Assembly: GCA_021373115.1 (NCBI GenBank)
Contig: JAJFTI010000007.1
Location: 1-64,000, forward strand
DNA: 64,000 bases
Direction: 5' to 3'
Origin: Eubacteriales bacterium
Lineage (GTDB): Bacteria > Bacillota > Clostridia > Christensenellales > CAG-138
The notes beneath the pieces were generated by a model. That model was given only the letters and a program-made list of their open reading frames with translations, was not told the origin of the DNA and made no database searches. Numbering within the stretch: the stretch's first letter is position 1; each line of letters begins with the position of its first letter. Both the position numbers and the translations under genes were made by a program. Below are positions 1 to 7,239 of this stretch, in pieces.

Positions 1-210
1 ACCCATGAAACCAACGAACCGCTCTACCGCGACTTTGTGCGCCTCTTGCCGCGCCTGCTTGCGCCGGGAGGAGTCGCGGTGCTCTACACGATGGAGCATC
101 GCCTGCTCGCCGCCTGCCTCAAGCGCGAGCCGGGGCTCACCGTCGCCGCCGACATGCGAACGGAAGCGGGCGGGCTGAACCCGAGGATTACGGTGGTAAA
201 GAAGAAATAG
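1..210 (+). CDS. C-terminal end of a class I SAM-dependent RNA methyltransferase (partial)
   Basis: The frame is open from the first base and stops with TAG at 208-210, so only about 69 C-terminal codons are present. It contains LYRDFVRLLPRLLAPGG and later TEAGGLNPRITVV, which resemble the last strands of the Rossmann-type methyltransferase fold as found in THUMP-domain rRNA/tRNA guanine methylases (UPF0020-like). The SAM-binding and catalytic motifs lie outside the window, so the substrate cannot be judged. The gene is followed by a hairpin at 246-270 and then convergent thiT. Another class I methyltransferase family remains possible. Confidence 0.6.
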   Translation, partial: THETNEPLYRDFVRLLPRLLAPGGVAVLYTMEHRLLAACLKREPGLTVAADMRTEAGGLNPRITVVKKK

Positions 211-245
211 AATCTCAACTCTAAAACAAAAACCCAATAGTACCC

Positions 246-270
246 AAAAAGCGCGCCTCACGGCGCGCTT
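246..270. terminator. Intrinsic terminator between the methyltransferase gene and thiT
   Basis: Perfect 9-bp stem AAGCGCGCC / GGCGCGCTT with loop tcac. On the minus strand it is followed by a T tract, so it terminates thiT well. On the plus strand the trailing run is only CAATCTT, so it is weaker for the methyltransferase gene. Confidence 0.8.
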
Positions 271-292
271 CAATCTTATCCCCTTTTATCCC

Positions 293-976
293 TTAGTTTG
301 CCCGGAACGTTCGCTCGAACAGCCGCTTGACCGGCGGCAGGGCGGCAACAGCCACGCAAAGCAGCGTATCCACGCCGATGGTCAGGCCGTTGTAGATGAG
401 CGAATACACCCAGGGGTTGGCAAAGCCGTAGCTGAATCCCGCGTCCTGAAAGAAGATCGCGCCGGAAACGGTTGAGACCAGCATACGGCTGAGCCCCGCA
501 ACCGCAGAACCCAGCGGCACGTTTTTCGGAAAGAAGCTCGCGACGCCCATGAGAGTGAACGCCACAAAATAGTCCAGCACGAACTGGATGGGATGCACGA
601 TGTACGCGCCCTGAATCACCTGCAAAAGTGAATACGCAAACGCCGCCGTAAAGCCGTACACGGGGCCGAAATACGCCGCGTAGGCAAAGATGGGCAGCAT
701 GGAAACCAGCGTGATCGTGCCCCCGAACGGCAGGGAAAAGAGCTTGAAATAGCTCAGCACGAACGCCAGCGTCAGGCTCAGCGCGCCGTAGACGAGCTTC
801 TGCGTTTTATTCAACGGCTTTTGCGTCAGTTCCGCTTCCCCTTTGGCGGGTTTGTTCTTCTTGCGGTAGAGAATCACCAGCGCGAGCAGGCCGAGGAATA
901 CGACCCCCGCGACGATGAACATGATGAGCTCGATTCCTTCGAGCGAGGCAAGTTTGTGAAACAGTTTGAACTCCAT
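293..976 (-). CDS. thiT: Energy-coupling factor thiamine transporter S component ThiT
   Basis: This 227-aa membrane protein is the thiamine-binding S component of an ECF transporter; it works with a shared EcfA/EcfT energising module that is not in this window. After an unusual N-terminal extra membrane helix and a charged loop (about residues 1-50), the ThiT core shows the family hallmarks LSYFKLFSLPFGGTITLVSM, AYFGPVYGF and IQGAYIVHPIQFVLDYF. The usual family length is about 180-200 residues, so the N-terminal helix is an addition. The start has AAAGGAG 9 bases upstream. A TPP riboswitch and a terminator lie in the leader, which confirms the substrate. A terminator follows the gene. Confidence 0.93.
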   Translation of the reverse strand: MEFKLFHKLASLEGIELIMFIVAGVVFLGLLALVILYRKKNKPAKGEAELTQKPLNKTQKLVYGALSLTLAFVLSYFKLFSLPFGGTITLVSMLPIFAYAAYFGPVYGFTAAFAYSLLQVIQGAYIVHPIQFVLDYFVAFTLMGVASFFPKNVPLGSAVAGLSRMLVSTVSGAIFFQDAGFSYGFANPWVYSLIYNGLTIGVDTLLCVAVAALPPVKRLFERTFRAN

Positions 977-999
977 GAACCACTTTCTCCTTTTTGGAA

Positions 1000-1029
1000 C
1001 GAAAAATAGCCGCCCATCGGACGACCATC
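1000..1029 (-). terminator. Terminator hairpin of the TPP riboswitch expression platform
   Basis: On the minus strand GATGGTCGTCC pairs with GGGCGGCTATT across a GAT loop, including several G-U pairs, and runs into more T residues. It lies between the aptamer and the thiT ribosome binding site. This suggests transcription termination when TPP is bound; the antiterminator pairing was not worked out. Confidence 0.6.
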
Positions 1030-1048
1030 AAAAAGTAGCTGACGTATG

Positions 1049-1130
1049 TATCACTTTCCTTCGATGGCATGACCCAACAGGTTCCAAGGGTACTTCTCAG
1101 TCCGGCTGTTCTTCCGGACGCCCCCGTGAT
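1049..1130 (-). promoter_or_regulatory. TPP riboswitch (THI element) upstream of thiT
   Basis: Read on the minus strand, the leader shows the conserved THI-box blocks in order: CACGGGGGCGTC, CTGAGAAGTACCCTTGGAAC, and GGGTCATGCC followed by GAAGGAAAGTG. These are the pyrimidine- and pyrophosphate-binding segments of the TPP aptamer. The predicted transcription start (about 1130) falls exactly at the 5' edge of the aptamer. High thiamine pyrophosphate should lower thiT expression through the following terminator. Confidence 0.95.
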
Positions 1131-1137
1131 GCGAACT

Positions 1138-1197
1138 ACTCTACACGTTTTACCCTTCTTTGTCAACCTTGACAAAGCAACCGTTCCACCGTAACAT
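1138..1197. promoter_or_regulatory. Divergent sigma-A promoters for thiT (minus) and rqcP (plus)
   Basis: Minus-strand promoter: TTGACA at 1166-1161, 17-bp spacer, TAGAGT at 1143-1138. Plus-strand promoter: TTGACA at 1169-1174, 17-bp spacer, TAACAT at 1192-1197. The two -35 boxes sit 2 bp apart and form a perfect inverted repeat, TTGTCAA-CC-TTGACAA. Confidence 0.8.
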
Positions 1198-1264
1198 AGT
1201 TGCGTATGTTGGCCGATCCCGGTCGGCAGACGAATATTTTGATCAGAAAGCGATTGATTCCCTT

Positions 1265-1522
1265 ATGCGTTTGGATAAATATCTCAAGGTCTCCCGCATC
1301 ATCAAGCGCCGCACGGTTGCAAACGAAGCGGCGGACGCCGGCCGTGTGAGCATCAACGGCAAGGTTGCCAAACCATCCGCCGAGGTAAAGGAAGGCGACA
1401 CGCTGGATCTGCTGCTCGGTGGAAAGCACCTGCTCGTCCGCGTGGAAAGCCTGAAGGAAAGCGTCCATAAGGAAGACGCGGCCGGTATGTATACTGTGCT
1501 CAGCGGGGACGCGAACCGATGA
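1265..1522 (+). CDS. rqcP: S4-domain RNA-binding protein, RqcP/YabO family
   Basis: An 85-aa protein made almost entirely of one S4 fold: [16 protein letters not shown], followed by [18 protein letters not shown] and a short C-terminal tail. In Bacillus subtilis RqcP helps RqcH add alanine tails to peptides stalled on 50S subunits; the fold also resembles Hsp15. The ATG at 1265 is preferred because it begins the S4 motif and gives the usual family length; upstream codons in the frame do not look like protein and precede the predicted start of transcription at about 1203. The ribosome site is weak. Its stop overlaps the ispDF start (ATGA), so the two are translationally coupled. Confidence 0.85.
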   Translation: MRLDKYLKVSRIIKRRTVANEAADAGRVSINGKVAKPSAEVKEGDTLDLLLGGKHLLVRVESLKESVHKEDAAGMYTVLSGDANR

Positions 1523-2631
1523 ACGGCGCCGCTGCGGTTCTGCTCTGCGCTGGCGGTTCCGTCCGGATGGGCTTTGACAAGCTGCTTACACCCATTGCGG
1601 GGAAGAATGCCATTGAGCGTTCTCTGGACGCGCTGATTGCCGGAGGGGCGGAGTCGATTGTCTTTGCCGTTTCCCCCTCGACGCGTGCCTTTGTTGAAAC
1701 GCTCGCCTGCCCAGTACCCAGCCGGATCGTCACGGGCGGGGAAACGCGCGCGGACTCCGTTTACAACGCGCTCCGTATTATGAAAGACGCGCGGGTTGTC
1801 GTAATCCACGACGCGGCGCGCTGCATGGTTTCGCCAAAAACCGTTCGCGCCAGCATTGAAAGCGCGCAAAACTTCGGCAGCGGCGTCGTTGCGGGTCAGG
1901 TGGCGGATACCATGATACGGCTGGACGGCGAGCATGCCGTGCCGCTGGATCGCAGCAAGCTCATCCGCATGCAGACGCCGCAGACGTTTCTGTTTGACCG
2001 GATCAAAGCGGCATACGAAACGGGCGACCGCTCCGGTGCGACGGACGATTGCTCCCTCTATCTCGCGGCGGGCTATGAACCAAAGTTCGTGTTTACCGAA
2101 GGAGAGACGGCAAATCGAAAGCTGACCACCGGCGCGGACTGGCAACTGGCGCTTGCCACCTACGCACGCTTCGGTACCGGATTTGATACGCACCGGCTCG
2201 TCGAGGGGCGAAGGTTGATCCTCGGCGGCGTCGAAATACCGTTTGAAAAAGGGCTGCTCGGACACTCGGATGCGGACGTGCTGACCCACGCGGTCATGGA
2301 CGCGCTGCTTGGCGCGGCGGGTCTTGGCGACATTGGGCGGCTGTTTCCGGATACGGACCCAGCCTACGAGAGCGCGAACAGCATTGCGTTGCTAGGCGAA
2401 GTTGTACGCCGGATTGAAGCGAACGGGCTTCGCGTTGCGCACGTGGACGCGACCGTCATCGCCCAGCGTCCGAAAATCATGCCGCATGCCGCGGCGATGC
2501 AGGCGGCGCTGGCAGGTGCCATGCACGTTTCCCCTGATTCCGTCTCCATAAAAGCGACCACCACCGAAGGGATGAACGACGAAGGAAAGGGCCTCTGTAT
2601 TTCCGCCAGCGCGATCGCATCGCTTGTTTAG
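1519..2631 (+). CDS. ispDF: Bifunctional IspD/IspF enzyme of the MEP isoprenoid pathway
   Basis: A 370-aa fusion. The first part (about residues 1-215) is IspD, 2-C-methyl-D-erythritol 4-phosphate cytidylyltransferase, with the nucleotide-binding start [15 protein letters not shown] and the [27 protein letters not shown] and QTPQTF blocks. The second part is IspF, 2-C-methyl-D-erythritol 2,4-cyclodiphosphate synthase, with GTGFDTHRL (metal-binding Asp and His), [19 protein letters not shown] and KATTTEGM. It supplies two non-consecutive steps of isoprenoid synthesis. The start overlaps the rqcP stop. The fusion is known in several bacterial groups. Confidence 0.95.
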   Translation: MNGAAAVLLCAGGSVRMGFDKLLTPIAGKNAIERSLDALIAGGAESIVFAVSPSTRAFVETLACPVPSRIVTGGETRADSVYNALRIMKDARVVVIHDAARCMVSPKTVRASIESAQNFGSGVVAGQVADTMIRLDGEHAVPLDRSKLIRMQTPQTFLFDRIKAAYETGDRSGATDDCSLYLAAGYEPKFVFTEGETANRKLTTGADWQLALATYARFGTGFDTHRLVEGRRLILGGVEIPFEKGLLGHSDADVLTHAVMDALLGAAGLGDIGRLFPDTDPAYESANSIALLGEVVRRIEANGLRVAHVDATVIAQRPKIMPHAAAMQAALAGAMHVSPDSVSIKATTTEGMNDEGKGLCISASAIASLV

Positions 2632-2720
2632 CGCCGGGCGCTGCCCGTTTCCAAGCGTTTGCCGCGGATATCGTCACATTCGTAGAGACGGTACCGAACG
2701 AAATCATGGAAAGGTGTATT

Positions 2721-3146
2721 ATGAAACAACCCGCGATTCTCGTTATCGATGGACAGGGCGGCCGCATCGGCAGTCTGCTGATCGAAGGCCTGCTCCAGCG
2801 CCTGCCGAGTGCAGATATTGCAACTGTCGGCACAAACAGCATTGCAACGAGCACCATGATGAAGGCGGGCGCAAAACGCGGCGGCACAGGTGAAAACGCC
2901 GTCCTCGTCAACGCGCGCACGGCGGATTATATTCTCGGTTCGATCGGCATCGTGATTGCGGACTCCATGATGGGTGAAATCTCTCCCGCCATCGCCGCTG
3001 CGATCGGCCAAAGTCCCGCCGCGCGGATTCTCGTTCCGCTGAATCTTTGCAACAGTTTTGTCGCCGGTCTTTCCCCCGCGCCGGTGAAGGAGCTCATCTC
3101 GCTTGCGCTGGACGAACTTCAGCGCAGAATGGCGGAACAAGCGTAG
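2721..3146 (+). CDS. DUF3842 family protein
   Basis: A 141-aa protein with a dinucleotide-fold-like start ILVIDGQGGRIGSLLIEGL, then TVGTNSIATSTMMKAGA, ENAVLVNA, and GSIGIVIADSMMGEI. This arrangement is typical of DUF3842, a family from anaerobic Clostridia with no assigned biochemical function; the glycine-rich start hints at nucleotide binding. ATG 2721 is chosen over ATG 2706 because GGAAAGG lies 7 bases upstream of it. It follows ispDF after a 90-base gap and may be co-transcribed. Confidence 0.8.
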   Translation: MKQPAILVIDGQGGRIGSLLIEGLLQRLPSADIATVGTNSIATSTMMKAGAKRGGTGENAVLVNARTADYILGSIGIVIADSMMGEISPAIAAAIGQSPAARILVPLNLCNSFVAGLSPAPVKELISLALDELQRRMAEQA

Positions 3147-3173
3147 CATACTAGAGCGGCGCGTCGTTTACCC

Positions 3174-3202
3174 TTGACAGCCGCAAGAGCTTTGTTTACA
3201 AT
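3174..3202 (+). promoter_or_regulatory. Strong sigma-A promoter of the ECF S-component transcript
   Basis: TTGACA at 3174-3179, a 17-bp spacer and TACAAT at 3197-3202. Transcription should begin near 3209, just before the structured leader. Confidence 0.85.
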
Positions 3203-3213
3203 CATTTTGTAAT

Positions 3214-3323
3214 GTCCGCCACGAAGGCGGACGAAACCCCGTTCGTATTCCTTTCTTTCGAGCAATGCAGCCACGAAGGCGGCAGTCCCGGTTCAGCCGG
3301 GCAGGCTTCGCGGTTGTTTTTTT
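3214..3323 (+). promoter_or_regulatory. Unrecognised structured leader with twin ACGAA hairpins and a competing terminator
   Basis: Hairpin 1 (3214-3232) is a perfect 7-bp stem with loop ACGAA. Hairpin 2 (3266-3284) has the same loop and a 7-bp stem with one A-G mismatch; the two share GCCACGAAGGCGG exactly. Hairpin 3 (3287-3301) is CCCGG/CCGGG. Bases 3268-3278 in hairpin 2 can instead pair with 3306-3316 (10 of 11 positions, one G-U) to enclose hairpin 3 and form a terminator followed by seven T. Hairpin 2 and the terminator cannot coexist. I do not recognise the RNA class; it is not TPP, cobalamin, THF, preQ1 or a T-box. Confidence 0.7.
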
Positions 3324-3362
3324 GTGTCTGAAAATCGGAATATAGAAAAGGAGTTTTCGAAC

Positions 3363-3899
3363 ATGTATCGCTTTTCCATGACCAGCACCAAACGAATGAT
3401 TCTGGCGGGTCTCTGCGTCGCGCTCGGCGTCGTGCTGCCATTCGCATTCCACTCCATTGCCAACGCGGGCAGTATTTTTCTGCCGATGCATATTCCCGTT
3501 TTGCTCTGCGGCCTGATCTGCGGCTGGCCATACGGTCTTGCCTGCGGCGTACTTGCGCCGCTGCTCTCCAGCTTGATTGTCGGCATGCCGTCGATGGCCT
3601 ATCTGCCAAGCATGCTCTGCGAGCTCGCGGTCTACGGTTTTGCATCCGGTTTGCTGATGCGCTGGGTTAAAACAGGCAAATTACTTGCCGACCTCTACCT
3701 CTCTCTGGCGGGCGCCATGCTGCTTGGCCGACTCGTCTTCGGCCTGCTCAACGCGCTGCTCTTCCGCGCGGGGGAGTATTCCGTCGCCATGTGGACGACC
3801 GCCGCGTTCGTCACCGCCCTGCCGGGCATCGTCATCCAGCTCGCGGTTATCCCCGTACTTGTTCTCGCGCTGAAAAAGGCGAAGCTGATCGCGGAATAA
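3363..3899 (+). CDS. ECF transporter S component, substrate unassigned
   Basis: A 178-aa hydrophobic protein with about six membrane segments, belonging to the ECF transporter S-component type that captures a vitamin and hands it to the EcfAAT module. Features seen: HSIANAGSIFLPMHIPVLLCG near residues 29-50, GWPYGLACGVLAPLLSSL and GMPSMAYLPSMLCELAVYG, a pattern common in PF12822-like proteins. ATG 3363 is preferred over an upstream in-frame ATG at 3324 because AAAAGGAG lies 9 bases before it. The neighbouring cobalamin operon makes a corrinoid or corrinoid precursor an obvious guess, but its leader is not a cobalamin riboswitch, so the substrate remains open. Confidence 0.8.
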   Translation: MYRFSMTSTKRMILAGLCVALGVVLPFAFHSIANAGSIFLPMHIPVLLCGLICGWPYGLACGVLAPLLSSLIVGMPSMAYLPSMLCELAVYGFASGLLMRWVKTGKLLADLYLSLAGAMLLGRLVFGLLNALLFRAGEYSVAMWTTAAFVTALPGIVIQLAVIPVLVLALKKAKLIAE

Positions 3900-3910
3900 T
3901 CCGTGCAGAA

Positions 3911-3950
3911 CAGCGGCGGCATGCTGACTTGCATGTCGCCGCTGTTTCTT
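3911..3950. terminator. Intrinsic terminator between convergent ECF S-component gene and the cobalamin operon
   Basis: CAGCGGCG at 3911-3918 pairs with CGCCGCTG at 3937-3944, with a further CATGC/GCATG inner stem, followed by TTTCTTT on the plus strand. It may stop transcription from both sides. Confidence 0.7.
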
Positions 3951-3956
3951 TGCACA

Positions 3957-4922
3957 CTACTGTTCCAAAGCCCTTTTCTGTTCCGTCAGGAGCGCACGAT
4001 GCTGTTCGAGACCGTCCGTGATAAACTCAAACGTCAGGTACTCCGGCGAAATCCGCTCGATCAGCCCGGAAACGCCCGCGCAGGTGAACGGACAGTGTTT
4101 GTCGATGGCGAACGCGTATTCAAACATCTGCCAGGCACGCTCGTCATACGTTTGCTTCAATACGGCGGGATGTTCCCGCATTGACTTTGCATACGCGCCC
4201 GTGATGGACTGGTTGAGGTGGATCCCGCGAATGCAACCGGCCAGCGCGCCGTGGCGGTCGAGCATTCTATGGATATACGCAAGCCCCTCCTCCTGGGAGG
4301 CGATGGTTTCGTTCGCATGGAACAGGTGCCCCGTGTCGAGCATCAGACCTACGTTTTCGTAGGGAACGCCTTGCAGCAGCCGCCGCGTCATTGCGGGGTC
4401 GGTAAAGGTCAGGCCCGGCTGCCAAAGATTTTCGAGCAGCAGCAGCGGGCGGTATCGCGCACCGGAGAGCACCTCGGCCAGCAGGTCGCAGGTGCCGTCG
4501 ATCACCTCCGCGCTCGAGTGGCGAAATTTCCCGGTCATCGCCTCCTCTATCCGCGCATCGGACACATGGAACACAACGTACTCCGCGCCGTAATACTCTG
4601 CTTTTTGAAAATCCTCCCGCAGGCGATCCACCAGCGCGCGCTTCGTCGAGCCGCCGTACACGCGCTCACAAACGTCCAGCGAGCCAAACTCGCGGATGAG
4701 CGCCTGCTCGTCCCCGCGATAAAAATCGAGCCAATAGGGAAAGTAGAGCATGTGCTGACCGATCACGCGCTCTTTGGGAACGATCGCGTTCGGATCCTCG
4801 TCGCAGGCGAGTAGCTCGATCCCATCCAGCCCGAATTCGTCGAGCAGCGAAAGAAGCGCCTCCCGCGAGGGGAAGCGATCCAGATCATACGGACTCGTTG
4901 TGCAATTCAGGAGCGCTTTCAT
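3957..4922 (-). CDS. Xylose isomerase-like TIM-barrel protein
   Basis: A 321-aa protein of the sugar phosphate isomerase/epimerase (AP endonuclease 2) fold. Supporting segments are FGLDGIELLACDED near the first barrel strands, YGAEYVVFHVSDA, LLLENLWQPG (metal-binding Glu), VGLMLDTGHLFH (Asp, His) and IRGIHLNQS. The acidic and histidine positions fit a divalent metal site, so it is probably an isomerase, epimerase or nuclease-like enzyme of unknown substrate. It is the last gene of the riboswitch-controlled cobalamin operon, and its ATG overlaps the cobC stop (ATGA). That placement suggests a role in corrinoid or lower-ligand metabolism, but this is inference. Confidence 0.7.
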   Translation of the reverse strand: MKALLNCTTSPYDLDRFPSREALLSLLDEFGLDGIELLACDEDPNAIVPKERVIGQHMLYFPYWLDFYRGDEQALIREFGSLDVCERVYGGSTKRALVDRLREDFQKAEYYGAEYVVFHVSDARIEEAMTGKFRHSSAEVIDGTCDLLAEVLSGARYRPLLLLENLWQPGLTFTDPAMTRRLLQGVPYENVGLMLDTGHLFHANETIASQEEGLAYIHRMLDRHGALAGCIRGIHLNQSITGAYAKSMREHPAVLKQTYDERAWQMFEYAFAIDKHCPFTCAGVSGLIERISPEYLTFEFITDGLEQHRALLTEQKRALEQ

Positions 4923-5557
4923 CCGTTCATCTCTCGCCCGACCATATCGCTGCTCTCGCCCTTAAGGCCAAAGAGCGAATAACCGGAGAACCGTTTCGTC
5001 CTTGCCCACTCCGCTTCGTCCAGCGTCACGCGATATCCGCCGCAGTTTAGTACATACCATGTGTGGTAAGGCGCGTCGGAACCGGAAAACGCGGTCATCA
5101 CCGCCATAATCACGCCGCCGTGCGCCGTAACCCCAATTTCCGTCTCGCCGCGCGCAATCGCGTCCTGCACCGCGCCGGCAAACGCCGCCGCCGCGCGCTG
5201 CGCAAAACCGGGAATTCCTTCGCCGTTTGGACAGCGCTCCACGCAGTCGCCCGCAACCCAGGCGCGATAGTCGGAATCGAACTCCATCTCCTGCGCCGTT
5301 CGTCCTTCAAAATCGCCAAAATCCATCTCGCGCAGGTCCGGTACCGTCACGATTTTCGCGTTTGGAAAGCAGATACCCGCCGTCTGCCGCGCGCGCAGCA
5401 TCGGGCTGGAATAGACGAGCGAAACATTGGGATAGTGCTGCGCTTCCTCCGCTTCGCGGCTTCCTTCCGCGCAGAGCGGGTCGTCCGTTCGGCCGTTGTA
5501 ACGACCGGCCAGGTTTCCGGCCGTTTTCCCGTGCCGCAGCAGGATGATGGACAGCAT
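4919..5557 (-). CDS. cobC: Histidine phosphatase, probable alpha-ribazole phosphatase CobC
   Basis: A 212-aa phosphoglycerate-mutase-like histidine phosphatase with the catalytic LLRHGKTAGN (residues 6-15), the substrate-gripping YSSPMLRARQT, the acid region REMDFGDFEG and the second histidine in GVTAHGG. In this operon it most likely removes phosphate from alpha-ribazole 5'-phosphate or adenosylcobalamin 5'-phosphate. ATG 5557 is preferred over ATG 5563 because AAGGAG is 8 bases before the former but only 2 before the latter. Its stop overlaps the next gene's start. General phosphatase activity cannot be excluded from sequence alone. Confidence 0.8.
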   Translation of the reverse strand: MLSIILLRHGKTAGNLAGRYNGRTDDPLCAEGSREAEEAQHYPNVSLVYSSPMLRARQTAGICFPNAKIVTVPDLREMDFGDFEGRTAQEMEFDSDYRAWVAGDCVERCPNGEGIPGFAQRAAAAFAGAVQDAIARGETEIGVTAHGGVIMAVMTAFSGSDAPYHTWYVLNCGGYRVTLDEAEWARTKRFSGYSLFGLKGESSDMVGREMNG

Positions 5558-5562
5558 ACGCA

Positions 5563-5907
5563 TTACTCCTTGATCACCGCCGGGATTCCGCAGACCAGCC
5601 GGACAACGCGCGCCGCGCGCGCGGCCAGCTGAATGCAGAGCCTTCCGGTTGCTTCCCGTGCAAGGCGCTCCCGCTGCGTCAGCGGAATAATACCGCTGCC
5701 GACCTCGTTGCAAACCACGACTTCCTTGGCAAGAAGCGCTTCCAGAAGTTCGGGAGCACGCTCGGGGTCGCCAAACACGATGTTCTGTAGATTATACACC
5801 ACTTTGCAGTCGTTCAGCCTGCCGTTTGCAATTTCGTCCTCGGAATACCCAAGCGATTTTACATAATCGAGCTTGCCGCTGCCCGCGCCGCCGATTACCA
5901 GAACCAT
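5563..5907 (-). CDS. Short CobU-like P-loop protein
   Basis: A 114-aa protein with a P-loop at its start (VLVIGGAGSGK) and a C-terminus that clearly resembles CobU: VVCNEVGSGIIPLTQRERLAREATGR and VRLVCGIPAVIK. Full CobU is about 175-190 aa; this protein lacks the middle section holding the histidine used for guanylylation in CobU. It is therefore a short paralogue of the 176-aa CobU two genes upstream. It may handle only the kinase step, act in another nucleotide transfer, or form mixed oligomers. It overlaps the end of cobS by 13 bases, with a moderate ribosome site (GAGGGTG). Confidence 0.75.
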   Translation of the reverse strand: MVLVIGGAGSGKLDYVKSLGYSEDEIANGRLNDCKVVYNLQNIVFGDPERAPELLEALLAKEVVVCNEVGSGIIPLTQRERLAREATGRLCIQLAARAARVVRLVCGIPAVIKE

Positions 5908-6689
5908 ATCCACATCACCCTCTGCGTTAGAATCAGTGCCCCGAGCATCGCCAGTTCGCATGTCTGAATCAGAAATCCCGAAATATCGCCGCTCATACCG
6001 CCGAACTGCCGCACCGCCATCCGCCGGACCAGCCAGCCGCAAAGCGCGCCGGTCAGTACGACAAACAGCCCCGCAAACGGCGAAACAGCAAGCATCGCGA
6101 TCCCGAGAACCGCCATCCAAACCGCAAGCACCTTTTTTGCCGAACCCTCCGGCGCGGCGGTTTGCATGGCCGAGAGCAATCCTTCTCCCGCGGACTTGAT
6201 GGAAACCGAAATATATCCCGCGACCGCGCGGCTCGCCGCCGGAATCAGAAACAGGAGAAGAATCGACCCGCTTTTGTCCATTAGCTCCGTTGCAAGCGCA
6301 AAATATGCGAGCAGATAGGCGCAGACGCCGATTGCCGCAAACGCGCCGACGTGCGGATCCTTCAAAATTTCGCGCTTCCGCTCCGGTTCCGCGTGACTGC
6401 TGAGCGCGTCCACCGTATCGCAGAATCCATCCAGATGGATTCCGCCGGTAACGAGCAGCGGCAGCAGCGCAATGCCCGCCGCAAGCAGGATGCTGTCAAA
6501 CGAAAGCCATTTACAGACGCCCCACCACGCGGCGAGCACGAGTCCCATAAATACGCCGATGAGCGGCAGGCTCGCAAGAACATAGCGCATATTCTCCGGC
6601 TGCCACGCTGTTTTCGGCATGGGTACGCGTGAAAACAGGGAAAACGCCGTGGCGGCGGAGCGCAGGATCAGCCGGATTTTCTCTTTCAT
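5895..6689 (-). CDS. cobS: Adenosylcobinamide-GDP ribazoletransferase (cobalamin synthase)
   Basis: A 264-aa polytopic membrane protein that joins adenosylcobinamide-GDP with alpha-ribazole (or its phosphate) to make adenosylcobalamin. Family marks are FSLFSRVPMP near the N-terminus, the metal-binding GGIHLDGFCDTVDALSSH around residues 82-99 and KDPHVGAFAAIG. Hydrophobic segments make up most of the remainder. It is flanked on both sides by CobU-type genes in the cobalamin operon. Length and motifs are normal for the family. Confidence 0.95.
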   Translation of the reverse strand: MKEKIRLILRSAATAFSLFSRVPMPKTAWQPENMRYVLASLPLIGVFMGLVLAAWWGVCKWLSFDSILLAAGIALLPLLVTGGIHLDGFCDTVDALSSHAEPERKREILKDPHVGAFAAIGVCAYLLAYFALATELMDKSGSILLLFLIPAASRAVAGYISVSIKSAGEGLLSAMQTAAPEGSAKKVLAVWMAVLGIAMLAVSPFAGLFVVLTGALCGWLVRRMAVRQFGGMSGDISGFLIQTCELAMLGALILTQRVMWIWFW

Positions 6690-6696
6690 ATGTTCT

Positions 6697-7227
6697 CTAC
6701 TCTCCTGTCGGCAGTTGTCCTTTTAAAACAAGCGGAATCCCGCAAACCAGCTCCGCGACGCAATCAAACCGTTTGGCAAGCGCACGGTTCAGCCGCCCGA
6801 GCGTCTCGATATAGCGCGCGGTGCTCTCGTCATACGTACCGTCGTCGCTGCCGACCTCGTTGGTAACGACAATCAGCGTATCGCAGCTTTGCTCCAGCTT
6901 GCCGATATCCAGCAAGATTTTATCATATACGTCCCGCTCGCCGCCCGCTTCGTCGAACATTTCATTGGCCAGCAGATTGCACATGCACTCCAGCAGCACC
7001 GTTCCGTGCGCGGAAAATTCAATATTCCCCAGATCCGTTTCACGCTCAATCGTGAGAAACCCCGCGTCCGACCGCTGCTTCTGATGGCGTTTTATCTTGA
7101 CGAGCGACTCTTCGTCGTACGGGCGCATGGTCGCAAGATAGCAGCGCGGCGCGGGAAGCGCGCGCGCAAGCCGCTCGGCAAAGGTGCTTTTGCCGCAGCC
7201 GGAACCGCCGGTGAGTAAAATCCGCAT
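6697..7227 (-). CDS. cobU: Adenosylcobinamide kinase / adenosylcobinamide-phosphate guanylyltransferase
   Basis: A 176-aa CobU with the Walker A GGSGCGKSTFAERLA (from residue 7), the KIKRHQKQR segment that carries the family's GMP-accepting histidine region, LLECMCNLLANEMF and VVTNEVGSD. It phosphorylates adenosylcobinamide and then transfers GMP from GTP, preparing the substrate of CobS. It ends 7 bases before cobS begins and starts 12 bases after the cobT stop, so it is tightly packed in the operon. Confidence 0.93.
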   Translation of the reverse strand: MRILLTGGSGCGKSTFAERLARALPAPRCYLATMRPYDEESLVKIKRHQKQRSDAGFLTIERETDLGNIEFSAHGTVLLECMCNLLANEMFDEAGGERDVYDKILLDIGKLEQSCDTLIVVTNEVGSDDGTYDESTARYIETLGRLNRALAKRFDCVAELVCGIPLVLKGQLPTGE

Positions 7228-7239
7228 CGAATCCCCGCT

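Noticed and set aside
3218-3282. CRISPR-like direct repeats
   Set aside because: Only two copies of GCCACGAAGGCGG, part of RNA hairpins, with no spacer array or cas genes.
3214-3284. Guanidine-II (mini-ykkC) riboswitch
   Set aside because: Two hairpins with ACG-type loops look similar, but mini-ykkC has ACGR tetraloops closed by a G-C pair, whereas both hairpins here have five-base ACGAA loops closed by C-G, and the gene is not a guanidine exporter.
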